Assembly: GCA_028336245.1 (NCBI GenBank)
Contig: JAOKTT010000006.1
Coordinates: 1 to 62,963 of the forward strand
DNA: 62,963 nucleotides
Source: Polaribacter sp.
GTDB taxonomy: Bacteria; Bacteroidota; Bacteroidia; Flavobacteriales; Flavobacteriaceae
Reading direction: 5' to 3'
This document shows, one piece after another, positions 49,425-60,199 of this stretch. Positions within the stretch are counted from its first letter, which is position 1. Each line of letters opens with the position of its first letter. The notes beneath the pieces are model-generated. The model was not told the DNA's origin. It searched no databases and saw only the letters and a program-made list of their open reading frames with translations. The position numbers were made by a program, and so were the translations under genes.

Positions 49425-50785
49425 TGAGTGATTTCCTTTTTAGCGAATTTGAAGCAATCTCACCTGCTGCTTGGAAACAAAAAATTCAAGTGGACTTAAA
49501 AGGTGCAGATTATAATGATACACTACTTTGGAAAACAAATGAGGGGATTACAGTAAAGCCATTTTACACCAAAGAAGACACAACGTATCAGAAGCCAATT
49601 GCTGGAGAAGAAGGCTTTAGAATTTGTCAGACAATTAATATCACTAACGAGAAAGAAGAGAACCTCCTACTACTAGATGCCTTGGAAAGAGGTGTTACTG
49701 CCATACAGTTTATTGCAAAAAGGAAATTTGATCCTGCTGTTTTATTGAAAGGAGCAGACCTCACTGCATTAAAAGTTTACTTTAAATTTAATTTTTTAGA
49801 TGCAGCGTTTACTGCTGAAATCGAAAAATTTAGCAAGGCAAAACACTGCTATTTTCAAATAGATATTTTAGGGAGTCTTGCAGAAGTAGGGAATTGGTTT
49901 GTAAGTTTAAAAGAAGATTATCGCCACTTAGAAAAGATCGTATCTTCCACAGACAACTCCATTGCGGTCTCTGCAGATCTTTATCAAAACGCAGGTGCCA
50001 ATATGGTGCAGCAACTTGCCTACTCTTTGGCACATGCCAATGAATATTTAAATCATTTTGGGGCAGAAAATGCCCATAAAATCCATTTTCAATTTTCTGT
50101 TGCGGGTCATTATTTTCATGAAATCGCAAAGCTCAGAGCTTTTCGTCTTTTATGGGAAGCACTCTTAAAAGAGTATGGTATTGAAAATATAGAAGCGCAT
50201 ATTTTTGTGCAACCCGCCACCAGAAATAAAACCATCTATGATTACAATGTGAATATGTTGCGGACGACCTCTGAATGTATGAGTGCTATTTTAGGGGGTG
50301 CAGATACAATTTCTAATATTCCTTACAATCATATTTACGCAGAAAAAAATGAATTTGGGGAGCGGATTGCCAGAAATCAGCTATTAATATTGCAACAAGA
50401 AAGTGGTTTTCAAGAGGCACAAAACTTTGCTGAAGGAAGTTATTACATCGCATCCCTTAGCACACAAATGGCAGAGAAGGCTTTGATTATCTTTAAACAA
50501 ATAGAACAGGGTGGTGGTTTTTTAAAACAACTAAAAGAGGGCAGTATTCAACGAAAAATAAAAGAAAGTGCGCGCAAAGAGGACACACAATTTCGTCACA
50601 AAGAACTCGTTTTATTGGGGGCAAACTTGTACCCCAATAAAGAGAATTTTATGCATGGAGATCTAACATTAGACCCCTTTATAAAACAGCGGAATATAAA
50701 AACATTATTCCCTCCAATCATCAGAAAAAGGCTTTCCGAAAATCTTGAAAAACAAAGATTACAGCAGGAAATCAGCCTATTGTAG
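49424..50785 (+). CDS. mutA: Methylmalonyl-CoA mutase, small subunit
   Basis: 453 aa. A catalytically inactive TIM-barrel relative of the large subunit (LRTTSECMSAILGGADTISNIPYN, IARNQLLILQQESGF) that lacks the C-terminal cobalamin-binding domain. It pairs with the large subunit in the heterodimer that interconverts succinyl-CoA and methylmalonyl-CoA. The large-subunit gene follows after 86 bp. Confidence 0.92.
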   Translation: MSDFLFSEFEAISPAAWKQKIQVDLKGADYNDTLLWKTNEGITVKPFYTKEDTTYQKPIAGEEGFRICQTINITNEKEENLLLLDALERGVTAIQFIAKRKFDPAVLLKGADLTALKVYFKFNFLDAAFTAEIEKFSKAKHCYFQIDILGSLAEVGNWFVSLKEDYRHLEKIVSSTDNSIAVSADLYQNAGANMVQQLAYSLAHANEYLNHFGAENAHKIHFQFSVAGHYFHEIAKLRAFRLLWEALLKEYGIENIEAHIFVQPATRNKTIYDYNVNMLRTTSECMSAILGGADTISNIPYNHIYAEKNEFGERIARNQLLILQQESGFQEAQNFAEGSYYIASLSTQMAEKALIIFKQIEQGGGFLKQLKEGSIQRKIKESARKEDTQFRHKELVLLGANLYPNKENFMHGDLTLDPFIKQRNIKTLFPPIIRKRLSENLEKQRLQQEISLL

Positions 50786-50871
50786 AGCCACTATCAAAGG
50801 ATCATCGCACGCAAACAATGTATAAAATAATTCCCAACGGCGAAAGGCATGCTGTTTAATACCCTTAGAAA

Positions 50872-52935
50872 ATGAGTAGAAAACCAATTCAAAACATATC
50901 TCTTTCTAAAAAAAGCACTCCTAAAAAAGAAGCCTTTCAGCATGAAGGTTTTGTTGCGGGTATTGCCCCTAATCTAAGAGGTCCTTATTCCACCATGTTC
51001 GTGCGAAGACCCTGGACCATTCGGCAGTATGCTGGATTTTCTACCGCCCAAGAAAGCAATGCTTTTTACAAAAGAAATTTGGAAGCGGGTCAAAAGGGCC
51101 TTTCTGTTGCCTTTGATTTGGCGACACATAGAGGTTACGATTCTGACCATGCGCGCGTACAAGGAGATGTTGGAAAAGCAGGCGTTGCAATTGATTCTGT
51201 TGAAGATATGAAAGTGTTGTTTGATCAGATTCCCTTAGATAAAATGTCCGTTTCTATGACTATGAATGGTGCCGTACTTCCCATTCTAGCATTTTATATT
51301 GTAGCCGCAGAGGAACAAGGTGTTTCCCTAGAAGCACTCTCGGGAACCATTCAAAATGATATTTTAAAGGAATTCATGGTACGCAACACCTATATTTATC
51401 CGCCAGCACCTTCCATGAAAATTATTGCCGATATTTTTAAATATACCAGTTATAAAATGCCGAAGTTCAATTCTATTTCTATTTCGGGTTACCACATGCA
51501 AGAAGCAGGTGCCACCGCAGAAATTGAATTGGCATATACACTTGCTGATGGATTAGAATACATAAAAAAAGGGATTGCGGCCGGAATGGATATTGATGCA
51601 TTCGCTCCGCGATTATCGTTTTTCTGGGCGATTGGAATGGACCATTTTACAGAAATCGCCAAATTACGAGCAGCAAGAATGCTGTGGGCAAAAATTGTAA
51701 AACAATTCAATCCTAAAAATCCAAAATCACTTGCACTTAGAACACATTGTCAGACGAGTGGATGGAGTTTAACACAGCAGGATCCTTTTAACAATGTAGC
51801 CAGAACAACAATAGAAGCGATGGCTGCAGCTTTTGGAGGCACTCAAAGCCTTCATACAAATGCGCTTGATGAGGCCATTGCACTGCCCACAGATTTTTCT
51901 GCAAGAATTGCAAGAAATACACAAATTTATCTGCAGGAAGAAACACACATTACAAAAACAGTAGACCCTTGGGCAGGAAGTCACGAGGTTGAAAAGCGTA
52001 CAGAAAACATCGCACACAAAGCTTGGAAATTGATGCAAGAAGTAGCAGCTTTGGGAGGTATGACGGCAGCCATTGAAAAGGGCATTCCTAAAATGAGAAT
52101 TGAGGAGGCAGCTGCAAAAAAGCAAGCAAAAATTGACAGTGGCCAGGACGTAATTGTCGGTGTCAACAAATACGAACTGGACCAAGAAGATCCTTTACAT
52201 ATTTTAGAAGTTGACAATGAAGCTGTGCGCACCTCTCAAATTGAAAGACTCACCACATTAAAAGCACAACGCAATAAAAGAAATGTCGAAAATGCACTGA
52301 ACGCTTTGACAGCCGCTGCAACTTCGGGGAAAGAAAACTTACTAGAACTTGCAGTAAATGCGGCTAGAAATAGAGCTACCTTAGGAGAAATTTCGGATGC
52401 TTTAGAACTCGTATTTGGAAGACACAAAGCAATCCATCAAACCATATCAGGCGTGTACAGTAAAGAAATAAAAGAAGATCCTTTGTTTAAAAAGGCTAAA
52501 GAGATGGCCAATACTTTTGCGGAGTTAGAAGGAAGGCGTCCAAGAATTATGATTGCCAAATTAGGGCAAGATGGACACGACAGAGGAGCCAAAGTAGTAG
52601 CCACAGGATATGCAGACTTGGGCTTTGACGTTGATATTGGCCCTCTTTTTCAAACACCAAAAGAAGCAACGAAACAAGCAGTAGAAAATGATGCCCATAT
52701 TTTAGGAATTTCCTCCTTAGCTGCGGGTCACAAAACATTAGTACCTCAAGTAATCGCAGAGCTTAAAGCCCACCATCGAGAAGATATCATGGTCATTGTT
52801 GGTGGGGTAATCCCAGCCCAAGACTATCCATTTTTATTTGATGCCGGTGCGGTTGGAATATTTGGCCCAGGAACTAAAATAGCACAGGCTGCCATAGACA
52901 TGCTTCGCATCTTAATTGACAGTGTCCCTGAATAA
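50872..52935 (+). CDS. mutB: Methylmalonyl-CoA mutase, large (catalytic) subunit
   Basis: 687 aa. TIM-barrel catalytic domain ([54 protein letters not shown]) and a C-terminal adenosylcobalamin domain with the DxHxxG box in [20 protein letters not shown]. Works in propionate, odd-chain and branched-chain degradation, linking with the fad operon at 16-22 kb. The 86-bp leader shows no obvious cobalamin riboswitch. Confidence 0.95.
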   Translation: MSRKPIQNISLSKKSTPKKEAFQHEGFVAGIAPNLRGPYSTMFVRRPWTIRQYAGFSTAQESNAFYKRNLEAGQKGLSVAFDLATHRGYDSDHARVQGDVGKAGVAIDSVEDMKVLFDQIPLDKMSVSMTMNGAVLPILAFYIVAAEEQGVSLEALSGTIQNDILKEFMVRNTYIYPPAPSMKIIADIFKYTSYKMPKFNSISISGYHMQEAGATAEIELAYTLADGLEYIKKGIAAGMDIDAFAPRLSFFWAIGMDHFTEIAKLRAARMLWAKIVKQFNPKNPKSLALRTHCQTSGWSLTQQDPFNNVARTTIEAMAAAFGGTQSLHTNALDEAIALPTDFSARIARNTQIYLQEETHITKTVDPWAGSHEVEKRTENIAHKAWKLMQEVAALGGMTAAIEKGIPKMRIEEAAAKKQAKIDSGQDVIVGVNKYELDQEDPLHILEVDNEAVRTSQIERLTTLKAQRNKRNVENALNALTAAATSGKENLLELAVNAARNRATLGEISDALELVFGRHKAIHQTISGVYSKEIKEDPLFKKAKEMANTFAELEGRRPRIMIAKLGQDGHDRGAKVVATGYADLGFDVDIGPLFQTPKEATKQAVENDAHILGISSLAAGHKTLVPQVIAELKAHHREDIMVIVGGVIPAQDYPFLFDAGAVGIFGPGTKIAQAAIDMLRILIDSVPE

Positions 52936-53030
52936 ATACCTTCTCCATCTAAAAAATAAGAGAGGCTTTTTATGAAAACTTTAGTACTTAAAAATACCAA
53001 TATCTACAAGGGTACTTGTGCTTTTATGCT

Positions 53031-53038
53031 TAAATTTG
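53031..53038 (+). promoter_or_regulatory. -7 element of the ccsBA promoter
   Basis: TAAATTTG, an exact TAnnTTTG, 29 bp before the ATG at 53067. The nearest upstream TTG (53016-53018) is closer than usual, so the -33 part is uncertain. Confidence 0.5.
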
Positions 53039-53066
53039 CAACTCGTTTAAAAAGCAATTCAAAAGA

Positions 53067-56000
53067 ATGAAAAAAATTTTCAATTTTCTATATTCTACTC
53101 GATTAACCGCCGTTCTATTTATCGTATATGCCGCCGCAATGGCCGTTGCTACCTTTATAGAAAATGATTTTGGCACCCAGACTTCCAAAGCACTTGTCTA
53201 CAATGCTTGGTGGTTTGAAGCAATCATGGGTTTCTTCATTATTAATTTCTTTGGGAACATCTTTAGGTATCGCTTACTTCGAAAAGAAAAATGGCCTGTT
53301 TTAATGTTCCATACCTCCTTCTTATTAATTTTAGTGGGTGCTGGAATCACGCGTTATGTGGGTTACGAAGGAATTATGATTATTGAAGAAGGGGAAACTA
53401 CCAGCAAATTTTTAAGCGAAACTACTTATTTAAACGCAGTTGTAGACGATGGGAATACTCAAAAACCAGCAATCAATAGTCCCATCATGCTGTCGGCTTG
53501 GGGAAGCAATTCTTGGTCGCACTCGGATCGCTTTAAAACAAAAGAAAAAAATATTGACTTTAAATTTGAATTGGTTTCTTATGTTCCGTGGGCGGAAAAA
53601 AAATTAATTGAAGATGAAAATGGTATTGACCATCTGTTCTTTGTAGAATCTTCAGACGGAACCCGCCATGAACATTGGATAGAAAAAGGAACCATCCAAA
53701 ATATTCATGGTATTTTAGTGGGTTTTGATACCGAAGAAAACAATGCTTCGATCAGTTTCACAGAAAAAAATGGTGTTCTGCAAATGCTCTCAAAAGAAAC
53801 GGGAGACTGGTTCCGAATGGCAGATCAAGAAAAGGGGAAAATTGTAAAAGACTCCCTACAAGATTTTCAGTACTTGACACTTCACAATATTGGAGAAATG
53901 CAATTTGTAATTCCTAGACCTTCAGAAAAAGGAATTATGACCACGGTTAGTGGCCCTAAAAATGATAAGGTACAAGACGTAATCATCCTCGATATTATTA
54001 CAGATACAGAAAGAGAACGCGTAGAATTAACTGGAGGAAAATTTAATACTGACGGATCTAAAGAAGTGCAAGTTGGCGATTTGAATTTTCGACTGCTCTA
54101 TGGTGCGAAAATTTTAGAAACTCCTTTTAGTATTAAATTAAACGATTTTCAATTAGACAAATACCCAGGTTCTGAGAGTGCCGCGGCCTATGCCAGTGAA
54201 GTAACGGTGATTGATCCTTTAGAAACCTTTGATTATAAAATTTATATGAATCATATTTTAGACCATAAAGGCTATAAGTTTTTCCAAGCAAGTTACGACT
54301 TGTCTGACGGAAAAGAAGAAACACATCTTTCTGTAAACCATGATTTCCTCGGAACTTTTGTGACGTATTTAGGGTACTCTTTGTTGTACATCGGTATGAT
54401 TACGATTCTATTTGCAAAACACACACGTTTTGATGTTTTAAAGAAGAGCTTGCAGAAAATCAAGAAAAAGAAATTGACCATGTCTATTGTTATGGCCTTG
54501 TTCCTCTCTGCTTTTACCTTTGCGCAACAGGACAACAACCATCAAAACAAGAAAATTACCAACCACCAGATAGATTCTATTTTACAAGCCAACATGGTGG
54601 ATGTACAACATGCCGAAAGCTTCAATAAATTAGTAATTCAAGATGCAGGTGGCCGCATGAAGCCAGCACATACATTTGCTTCTGAATTGGTTCGAAAAGT
54701 CAGTAAAACCGAACAATTTAAAAACATGGAGCCCAGTCAGGTTTTACTATCCATCATAGAAAATCCTCGACTTTGGTTTGAAGTTCCTATTGTCTATTTA
54801 GAAGCAAAAAATACGGAGATCAGGGCACTTATAGGAGTTTCCGACACCGCCAAGTACGCGGCTTTATCAAATTTTATAACGCCAAGAGGAACCTATAAAA
54901 TCAAAGAAAAGGTTGCAGCCGCACAAAAGAAAAAAGTGCAAAATAAATTTGAAAAAGACATTATTAAAATTGATAAAAGAGTCGGATTATTATACAGCGC
55001 TATTGGTGGAGGAATCTTAAAAATCTACCCCGTTCCCGATGACGAGAATAATACCTGGGTTTCTCAACCAGAAACCTCGACTGCCAATTTCAAAGGCACA
55101 GACTCTGTTTTTGTGCGCCAATCTTTACCGGTATATATTCAATTTTTGCAGAAAGCGAAGAAAACAAATGACTATAGCGAAGCCAATAAAATTTTAGAGG
55201 GAATCAAAACCTTTCAACGAAAATTTGGAGCGGAAGTAATCCCGACAAAAAAAACCATTGCTTTAGAGATTTCATATAATAAAATACAACCTTTTCAGCA
55301 ACTTGCTAACTATTATGGATTTGCGAGTTTATTTCTAATCATTTTTGTGATCTGGCAAATTTTTAATTCTAAAAAATGGATCAATACGATCGTAAAAGTA
55401 TTGACTTTCATTGTCCTAGGACTTTTTGTCTTCCATACATTAGGATTGATTTCGCGCTGGTACATTAGCGGAAATGCACCCTGGAGTAATGCCTACGAAT
55501 CTATCATTTACGTTGCTTGGGCCACCATGTTATTTGGAATTTTCTTTGGAAGAAAATCTGCATTAACACTCACTGCAACTACATTTCTAACAGCAATCAT
55601 CTTGACTTTTGCGCATCAAAACTGGCTAGACCCAGCCATTGCGAACCTGCAACCCGTTTTAAACTCTTGGTGGCTTTTAGTCCATGTTTCTATCATTGTT
55701 GCCAGTTATGGTCCTTTTTCTCTAGGAATGATTTTAGGTGTTTTCGCACTCTTCTTGATGGCATTTACCAATGAGAAGAATAAAGAGAAAATGGATTTAA
55801 ATATTAAAGAAATTACCGTGATTAATGAAATGGCGGTGACTATTGGATTGATCATGCTTACCATTGGAAACTTTTTAGGAGGGATGTGGGCCAATGAAAG
55901 TTGGGGACGTTATTGGGGGTGGGATCCAAAAGAAACTTGGGCACTTATTTCTATTATGGTCTATGCTTTTGTGTTGCACATGCGCTTGATTCCTGGATTG

Positions 56001-56213
56001 CGAGGACGCTATACCTTTAACCTGTGGTCTGTCCTAGCATATGCCTCTATTATGATGACCTATTTCGGTGTGAATTTTTACCTCTCTGGATTGCATTCTT
56101 ATGCCAGTGGAGACCGGGTGATTACGCCCGCTTCTGTATATTACTCCTTAGGGTTTATAACAATTTTAGGAACTGTAGCCTTTATTAAATATAAAAAATA
56201 TTATAAAAATTAA
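53067..56213 (+). CDS. ccsBA: ResB-CcsA fusion, cytochrome c assembly (system II)
   Basis: 1048-aa polytopic membrane protein. The N-terminal ResB/CcsB part (about 1-470) has three early membrane segments (LYSTRLTAVLFIVYAAAMAV and following) and a large periplasmic domain. A fourth segment is followed by a linker. The C-terminal CcsA part (about 750-1048) bears the heme-handling tryptophan-rich motif NESWGRYWGWDPKETWALIS. It exports heme and ligates it to apocytochrome c. Fusion of both subunits is usual in Bacteroidota. Confidence 0.93.
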   Translation: MKKIFNFLYSTRLTAVLFIVYAAAMAVATFIENDFGTQTSKALVYNAWWFEAIMGFFIINFFGNIFRYRLLRKEKWPVLMFHTSFLLILVGAGITRYVGYEGIMIIEEGETTSKFLSETTYLNAVVDDGNTQKPAINSPIMLSAWGSNSWSHSDRFKTKEKNIDFKFELVSYVPWAEKKLIEDENGIDHLFFVESSDGTRHEHWIEKGTIQNIHGILVGFDTEENNASISFTEKNGVLQMLSKETGDWFRMADQEKGKIVKDSLQDFQYLTLHNIGEMQFVIPRPSEKGIMTTVSGPKNDKVQDVIILDIITDTERERVELTGGKFNTDGSKEVQVGDLNFRLLYGAKILETPFSIKLNDFQLDKYPGSESAAAYASEVTVIDPLETFDYKIYMNHILDHKGYKFFQASYDLSDGKEETHLSVNHDFLGTFVTYLGYSLLYIGMITILFAKHTRFDVLKKSLQKIKKKKLTMSIVMALFLSAFTFAQQDNNHQNKKITNHQIDSILQANMVDVQHAESFNKLVIQDAGGRMKPAHTFASELVRKVSKTEQFKNMEPSQVLLSIIENPRLWFEVPIVYLEAKNTEIRALIGVSDTAKYAALSNFITPRGTYKIKEKVAAAQKKKVQNKFEKDIIKIDKRVGLLYSAIGGGILKIYPVPDDENNTWVSQPETSTANFKGTDSVFVRQSLPVYIQFLQKAKKTNDYSEANKILEGIKTFQRKFGAEVIPTKKTIALEISYNKIQPFQQLANYYGFASLFLIIFVIWQIFNSKKWINTIVKVLTFIVLGLFVFHTLGLISRWYISGNAPWSNAYESIIYVAWATMLFGIFFGRKSALTLTATTFLTAIILTFAHQNWLDPAIANLQPVLNSWWLLVHVSIIVASYGPFSLGMILGVFALFLMAFTNEKNKEKMDLNIKEITVINEMAVTIGLIMLTIGNFLGGMWANESWGRYWGWDPKETWALISIMVYAFVLHMRLIPGLRGRYTFNLWSVLAYASIMMTYFGVNFYLSGLHSYASGDRVITPASVYYSLGFITILGTVAFIKYKKYYKN

Positions 56214-56319
56214 TTTTAAAGAGAAGTACTGCAGTATTTTCAGAAGAAAATGTATTTTTGTCACAAGAAATAAATCAACACTTCTCAGATAAGCAGGAGA
56301 TCAGAAAACAAAACAACCT

Positions 56320-56835
56320 ATGTTTCACAAAAATATAAAATTAATTATAGCCGGTTTAATTGCTGTTTGGGCAGTCTATGAATTCAGTAAAGTGCATATT
56401 ATGAATGGAATTTCTATCCTCCTATTGGCAGGACTTTTTGTTTTATTCTATTTTAAAAATGAATTCATTCTCTTGTCTTTTTTACAACTACGAAAGCAAA
56501 ACTTTGCAGGGACGAAAAAATGGTTGGACTACATTAAAAACCCAGAAACTGCTTTAACCGTAAAACAACAAGGATATTACAATTACTTGCATGGTATTAT
56601 GTTGAGCCAGACGAATATCACACAAGCCGAGAAGTACTTGCGTAAAGCCGTAAAACTAGGTTTGTCTATGGACCACGATATGGCGATGGTAAAATTGCAG
56701 TTGGCAGGAATTTCAATGACTAAGAGACGTAAGCGCGAAGCGACAAATTTAATGGCAGAAGCTAAAAAATTAGACAAAAACGGCATGCTCAAAGAACAAA
56801 TGCAAATGATGAAGCAGCAAATGAAAAAGATTTAA
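56320..56835 (+). CDS. DUF2892-like two-TM protein with TPR-like C-terminus
   Basis: 171 aa. Two membrane segments (about 7-22 and 31-48: KLIIAGLIAVWAVYEF, ISILLLAGLFVLFYF) as in DUF2892, then a helical TPR-like region (QQGYYNYLHGIMLSQTNITQ, AEKYLRKAVKLG, REATNLMAEAKKL). Probably a membrane-attached scaffold. Function unknown. Followed by a strong terminator. Confidence 0.8.
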   Translation: MFHKNIKLIIAGLIAVWAVYEFSKVHIMNGISILLLAGLFVLFYFKNEFILLSFLQLRKQNFAGTKKWLDYIKNPETALTVKQQGYYNYLHGIMLSQTNITQAEKYLRKAVKLGLSMDHDMAMVKLQLAGISMTKRRKREATNLMAEAKKLDKNGMLKEQMQMMKQQMKKI

Positions 56836-56857
56836 AGCTACTTATAATCGCATAAAA

Positions 56858-56891
56858 AAAACCGATGAAACTAAGTTTCATCGGTTTTTTT
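56858..56891. terminator. Bidirectional terminator
   Basis: AAAACCGATGAAAC (56858-56871) pairs perfectly with GTTTCATCGGTTTT (56875-56888), loop TAA, A and T runs outside. It separates convergent genes. Confidence 0.92.
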
Positions 56892-56910
56892 TATCTCTAA
56901 AAGTGCCCTA

Positions 56911-58533
56911 TCATTTTATTCTTGTCAACGTAAGATCTGCATTGTATTTCACAATAAATAAACCCGTATTCTGCGCATTATCTGCAGCTTCATTCCTATA
57001 GTCAAACTTACTTTCCACGCGGTACGAATACCCTTCCTTGAAAGTATCTTTTAAGCTTTCCCCAGAAGCTAAGCGCACTAAGACATCATACGTAACATCA
57101 AAACCTCTTGTTGCATACGAAGAAGGCCAAGCACCGTTTTTTGCCAAGTATTTTGTATTGAAAGCCATTGCCTTAAATCCATCTTCTTTTCCATATTCTT
57201 CGGTAACAAAAGTAAAGCCTAACTGTGCAAGCTTTGCGTTGTCTACCTTGTTAAAAGCACTGGTCTTGTCAAAAGTAAAAACAGTTGCCGAAGTCTCTTC
57301 TGGCAAACTGATCAAACTATTAATGGCACTCGCCACAATTACATCGTCATTGGTGGTCAGCACCACAATATTTTTAGTGTTTGGCAATGCCGCTTCAATA
57401 AATTTCTCTTTCTTAATATAACCTTCCTCAGGAGTAATTAAATGCACAGTAGCTATTGAATCTTGCAGCGCTAATACCTGTTGAATTTTTAATGAATTCT
57501 TGAGAGATTCGGGCAAACTATCACCCACGATAATGATATTTCCATCTACAAAATTCGCTTCAATATAGCTTAGTAATTCTGCTCTAAATAATTTTTTACT
57601 GGGCGCTGTTTTTATGACTTCTCCCGTTTTAAACGTTGCCTGTCTCTTGGAATATACTGGGAGAATAATAGGCACCGCTGTGGTGGCAGCTACTACTTGA
57701 ATCTCCTCTGAGTATAAAGGACCGATAATCACGTCCTGCGCATTTAAATCATTTTCTGCAAGAATTTCGTCAATCTTAGTTCCGTTCCTTTCCGTATCAA
57801 AAATAGTTAATGCTATCGCAACACCCTGACTTCTCAGCGAGTCTATCGCCAGCTCTGCCCCCAAATAAAAATCGGTCACAATATTCGCCAACCTACTCGT
57901 ATCAAAAATAGCATCGCCAGAAAGTGTGTCTAATTCCTGTGCTCTAAAAGGAAGCATGATTGCTACTTTTATCACTACACCCGCTTCAATATTGTCTTTA
58001 TAAAGCAACTCTTCTTTATCAAAAACAGCCGATATTGGCTTTATCTTTAAGAGTTGCCCCAACTTTAGGCCTTCCACTAATTCCGGGTTTAATGCGCTTA
58101 ATTCTACTTCGGTAACCTCATAGAATCTTGACAGGCTGTATATGGTTTCTCCTTTTACAACTTCATGGATTTTAAACTCCATTTCCAAGCTTTCAACCAA
58201 AAGATTTCGTTGCTTTTCACGTTCAGAAATGAAAAGCGTGTCTGCAGGTTCCTGTGCACTAATTGCCGAGTCAGTTTTTGAAACCACTGCTTGGTGTACA
58301 CCCCTATTTTTTCCTTTCTTATTGGGAATTACAATGAAGGTATTTACTTCTGGCTTGCTGCCAACATCCGGATTTAAACGCAGCAAATCCTTTGTTTTCA
58401 TCTCCAGTTTTTTAGCGATCGTCCGCATGGTCTCCCCTTCTTTCAGTTGGTACTGAACGTATTTTTTCTGTTGACCACAAGACACGGTAAACGTTAGGAT
58501 ACAGAAAAAAACAATGCCTTTAAGGTACTTCAT
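56911..58533 (-). CDS. LysM-domain lipoprotein with periplasmic-binding-protein fold
   Basis: 540 aa from the ATG at 58533 (MKYLKGIVFFCILTF); the longer frame from 58548 would overlap guaA and spoil the signal peptide. Lipobox FTVSC gives Cys19. Two LysM repeats follow (about 25-70, YQLKEGETMRTIAKKLEM, and about 130-172, HEVVKGETIYSLSRFYEV). After them comes a type I periplasmic-binding fold (VAIMLPFRAQELDTLSGD onward; DVIIGPLYSEEIQ). Outer-membrane or peptidoglycan-associated; the ligand is unknown. It follows guaA on the same strand by 5 bp, so they are probably cotranscribed. Confidence 0.88.
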   Translation of the reverse strand: MKYLKGIVFFCILTFTVSCGQQKKYVQYQLKEGETMRTIAKKLEMKTKDLLRLNPDVGSKPEVNTFIVIPNKKGKNRGVHQAVVSKTDSAISAQEPADTLFISEREKQRNLLVESLEMEFKIHEVVKGETIYSLSRFYEVTEVELSALNPELVEGLKLGQLLKIKPISAVFDKEELLYKDNIEAGVVIKVAIMLPFRAQELDTLSGDAIFDTSRLANIVTDFYLGAELAIDSLRSQGVAIALTIFDTERNGTKIDEILAENDLNAQDVIIGPLYSEEIQVVAATTAVPIILPVYSKRQATFKTGEVIKTAPSKKLFRAELLSYIEANFVDGNIIIVGDSLPESLKNSLKIQQVLALQDSIATVHLITPEEGYIKKEKFIEAALPNTKNIVVLTTNDDVIVASAINSLISLPEETSATVFTFDKTSAFNKVDNAKLAQLGFTFVTEEYGKEDGFKAMAFNTKYLAKNGAWPSSYATRGFDVTYDVLVRLASGESLKDTFKEGYSYRVESKFDYRNEAADNAQNTGLFIVKYNADLTLTRIK

Positions 58534-58538
58534 ATCTT

Positions 58539-60074
58539 TTACTCCCATTCTATAGTTGCCGGTGGTTTTGAACTGATATCGTACACAACTCTGTTCACAC
58601 CTTTTACCTGATTTATTATTTTATTGGATACTTTTTGTAAAAACTCATACGGTAAGTTTACCCAATCTGCTGTCATTCCATCGGTACTTTCTACCGCTCT
58701 CAAAGCCACTACTTTTTCGTAGGTTCTTTCATCGCCCATGACACCAACAGAGTTTACGGGAAGTAACATCGCTCCTGCCTGCCAAACTTTGTCATACAAC
58801 CCATCTTCTTTTAATCCATTGATAAAGATCGCATCTACCTCTTGTAAAATTCGTACTTTTTCCGCTGTGATGTCTCCTAAGATACGAATTCCTAAACCGG
58901 GACCTGGAAACGGATGGCGTCCTAACAACTCTGCATCAATACCAAGAGAAGCCCCTACTCTTCGCACTTCGTCTTTAAAAATCATGCGCAAAGGCTCTAC
59001 AATTTTCAATTTCATATAATCTGGCAACCCCCCTACATTGTGATGACTTTTTATGGTCGCTGAAGGGCCTCCATTTACAGAAACCGATTCAATTACATCT
59101 GGATAAATAGTTCCTTGTGCCAGCCAGGTAACGTCCGTAATTTGGGTTGCTTCATCATCAAAAACTTCGATGAACGCATTTCCAATTGCTTTTCTTTTCT
59201 TTTCAGGATCTGTCAAACCTACTAAAGCGGTTAAAAAACGTGCAGAAGCATCTACTCCTTTTACGTTTAATCCCATTCCTTCATATTGGGTAAGCACGCT
59301 TTCAAACTCATTTTTACGCAACAAACCATTATTTACAAAAATACAATACAAGTTTTTACCGATTGCTTTGTGCAATAACACTGCTGCTACTGTAGAGTCT
59401 ACACCTCCTGAAAGGCCTAAAACAACCTTGTCGTTTCCTACTTGCTTTTTTATTGCTGCTACCGTGCTCTCCACAAAAGAATCTGGAGTCCAAGTCTGCG
59501 CAACCCCAGCAATTTTAACTAAGAAATTTTCTAAGAGCTGCTTACCATCTTTGGAGTGGTATACTTCTGGATGAAATTGAATTGCATACGTATCTTCCCC
59601 TTCAATTTTGTATGCGGCATTTGCTACATCTTTGGTACTCGCCAATAATTTTCCATTGGTTGGTAGTTCTTTGATGGTGTCTGAGTGACTCATCCATACT
59701 TGACTTCCCTGAGAAATATTTTCAAAGAAGATTTCATTGCTTTCAATAAAAGATAAATTTGCCCTACCATACTCTCTAGTATTCGAAGAAGCCACTTCAC
59801 CCCCCGCAAAATGCGCTAGATATTGCGCGCCATAGCACACTGCTAACATCGGCTTTTTTCCCCTAATCTCTGACAAGTCTGGATGTAAAACGTTTTCTCC
59901 TCTTACAGAGTTTGGACTTCCCGATAAGATGACTGCTTTGAATTCCCCTTGGTTTTTAGGTGGATGATTGTAGGGATGAATTTCACAATAAATATTTAAT
60001 TCTCTAACCCTTCTTGCGATTAGTTGTGTGTATTGCGATCCGAAATCTAAAATAAGTACGTTGTGTTGTTGCAT
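58539..60074 (-). CDS. guaA: GMP synthase (glutamine-hydrolysing)
   Basis: 511 aa from the ATG at 60074; the frame also offers a TTG at 60080. Glutamine amidotransferase domain ([20 protein letters not shown]; nucleophile Cys in [11 protein letters not shown]; His in FHPEVYHS), PP-loop ATP pyrophosphatase domain ([18 protein letters not shown]) and the C-terminal dimer domain ending KPPATIEWE. Converts XMP to GMP. Confidence 0.97.
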   Translation of the reverse strand: MQQHNVLILDFGSQYTQLIARRVRELNIYCEIHPYNHPPKNQGEFKAVILSGSPNSVRGENVLHPDLSEIRGKKPMLAVCYGAQYLAHFAGGEVASSNTREYGRANLSFIESNEIFFENISQGSQVWMSHSDTIKELPTNGKLLASTKDVANAAYKIEGEDTYAIQFHPEVYHSKDGKQLLENFLVKIAGVAQTWTPDSFVESTVAAIKKQVGNDKVVLGLSGGVDSTVAAVLLHKAIGKNLYCIFVNNGLLRKNEFESVLTQYEGMGLNVKGVDASARFLTALVGLTDPEKKRKAIGNAFIEVFDDEATQITDVTWLAQGTIYPDVIESVSVNGGPSATIKSHHNVGGLPDYMKLKIVEPLRMIFKDEVRRVGASLGIDAELLGRHPFPGPGLGIRILGDITAEKVRILQEVDAIFINGLKEDGLYDKVWQAGAMLLPVNSVGVMGDERTYEKVVALRAVESTDGMTADWVNLPYEFLQKVSNKIINQVKGVNRVVYDISSKPPATIEWE

Positions 60075-60199
60075 GCGCAAAAATAATATTTTGATTTTAG
60101 AAATAGGGATTCGCTTGGAGGTTTTTTTAATTAAAAAAGGAATTCTTTCTTCCGAAATTGTAAAGTTGTTAAATTAGCTCTTGTCGCTTTGCGTTCGGA

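Noticed and set aside
50786-50871. Cobalamin riboswitch before the mutase large subunit
   Set aside because: The 86-bp gap is too short for the full structure and no B12-box-like sequence is visible.
52972-53070. 32-codon frame before ccsBA
   Set aside because: It contains the ccsBA -7 element TAAATTTG and overlaps the ccsBA start; most likely promoter and leader.
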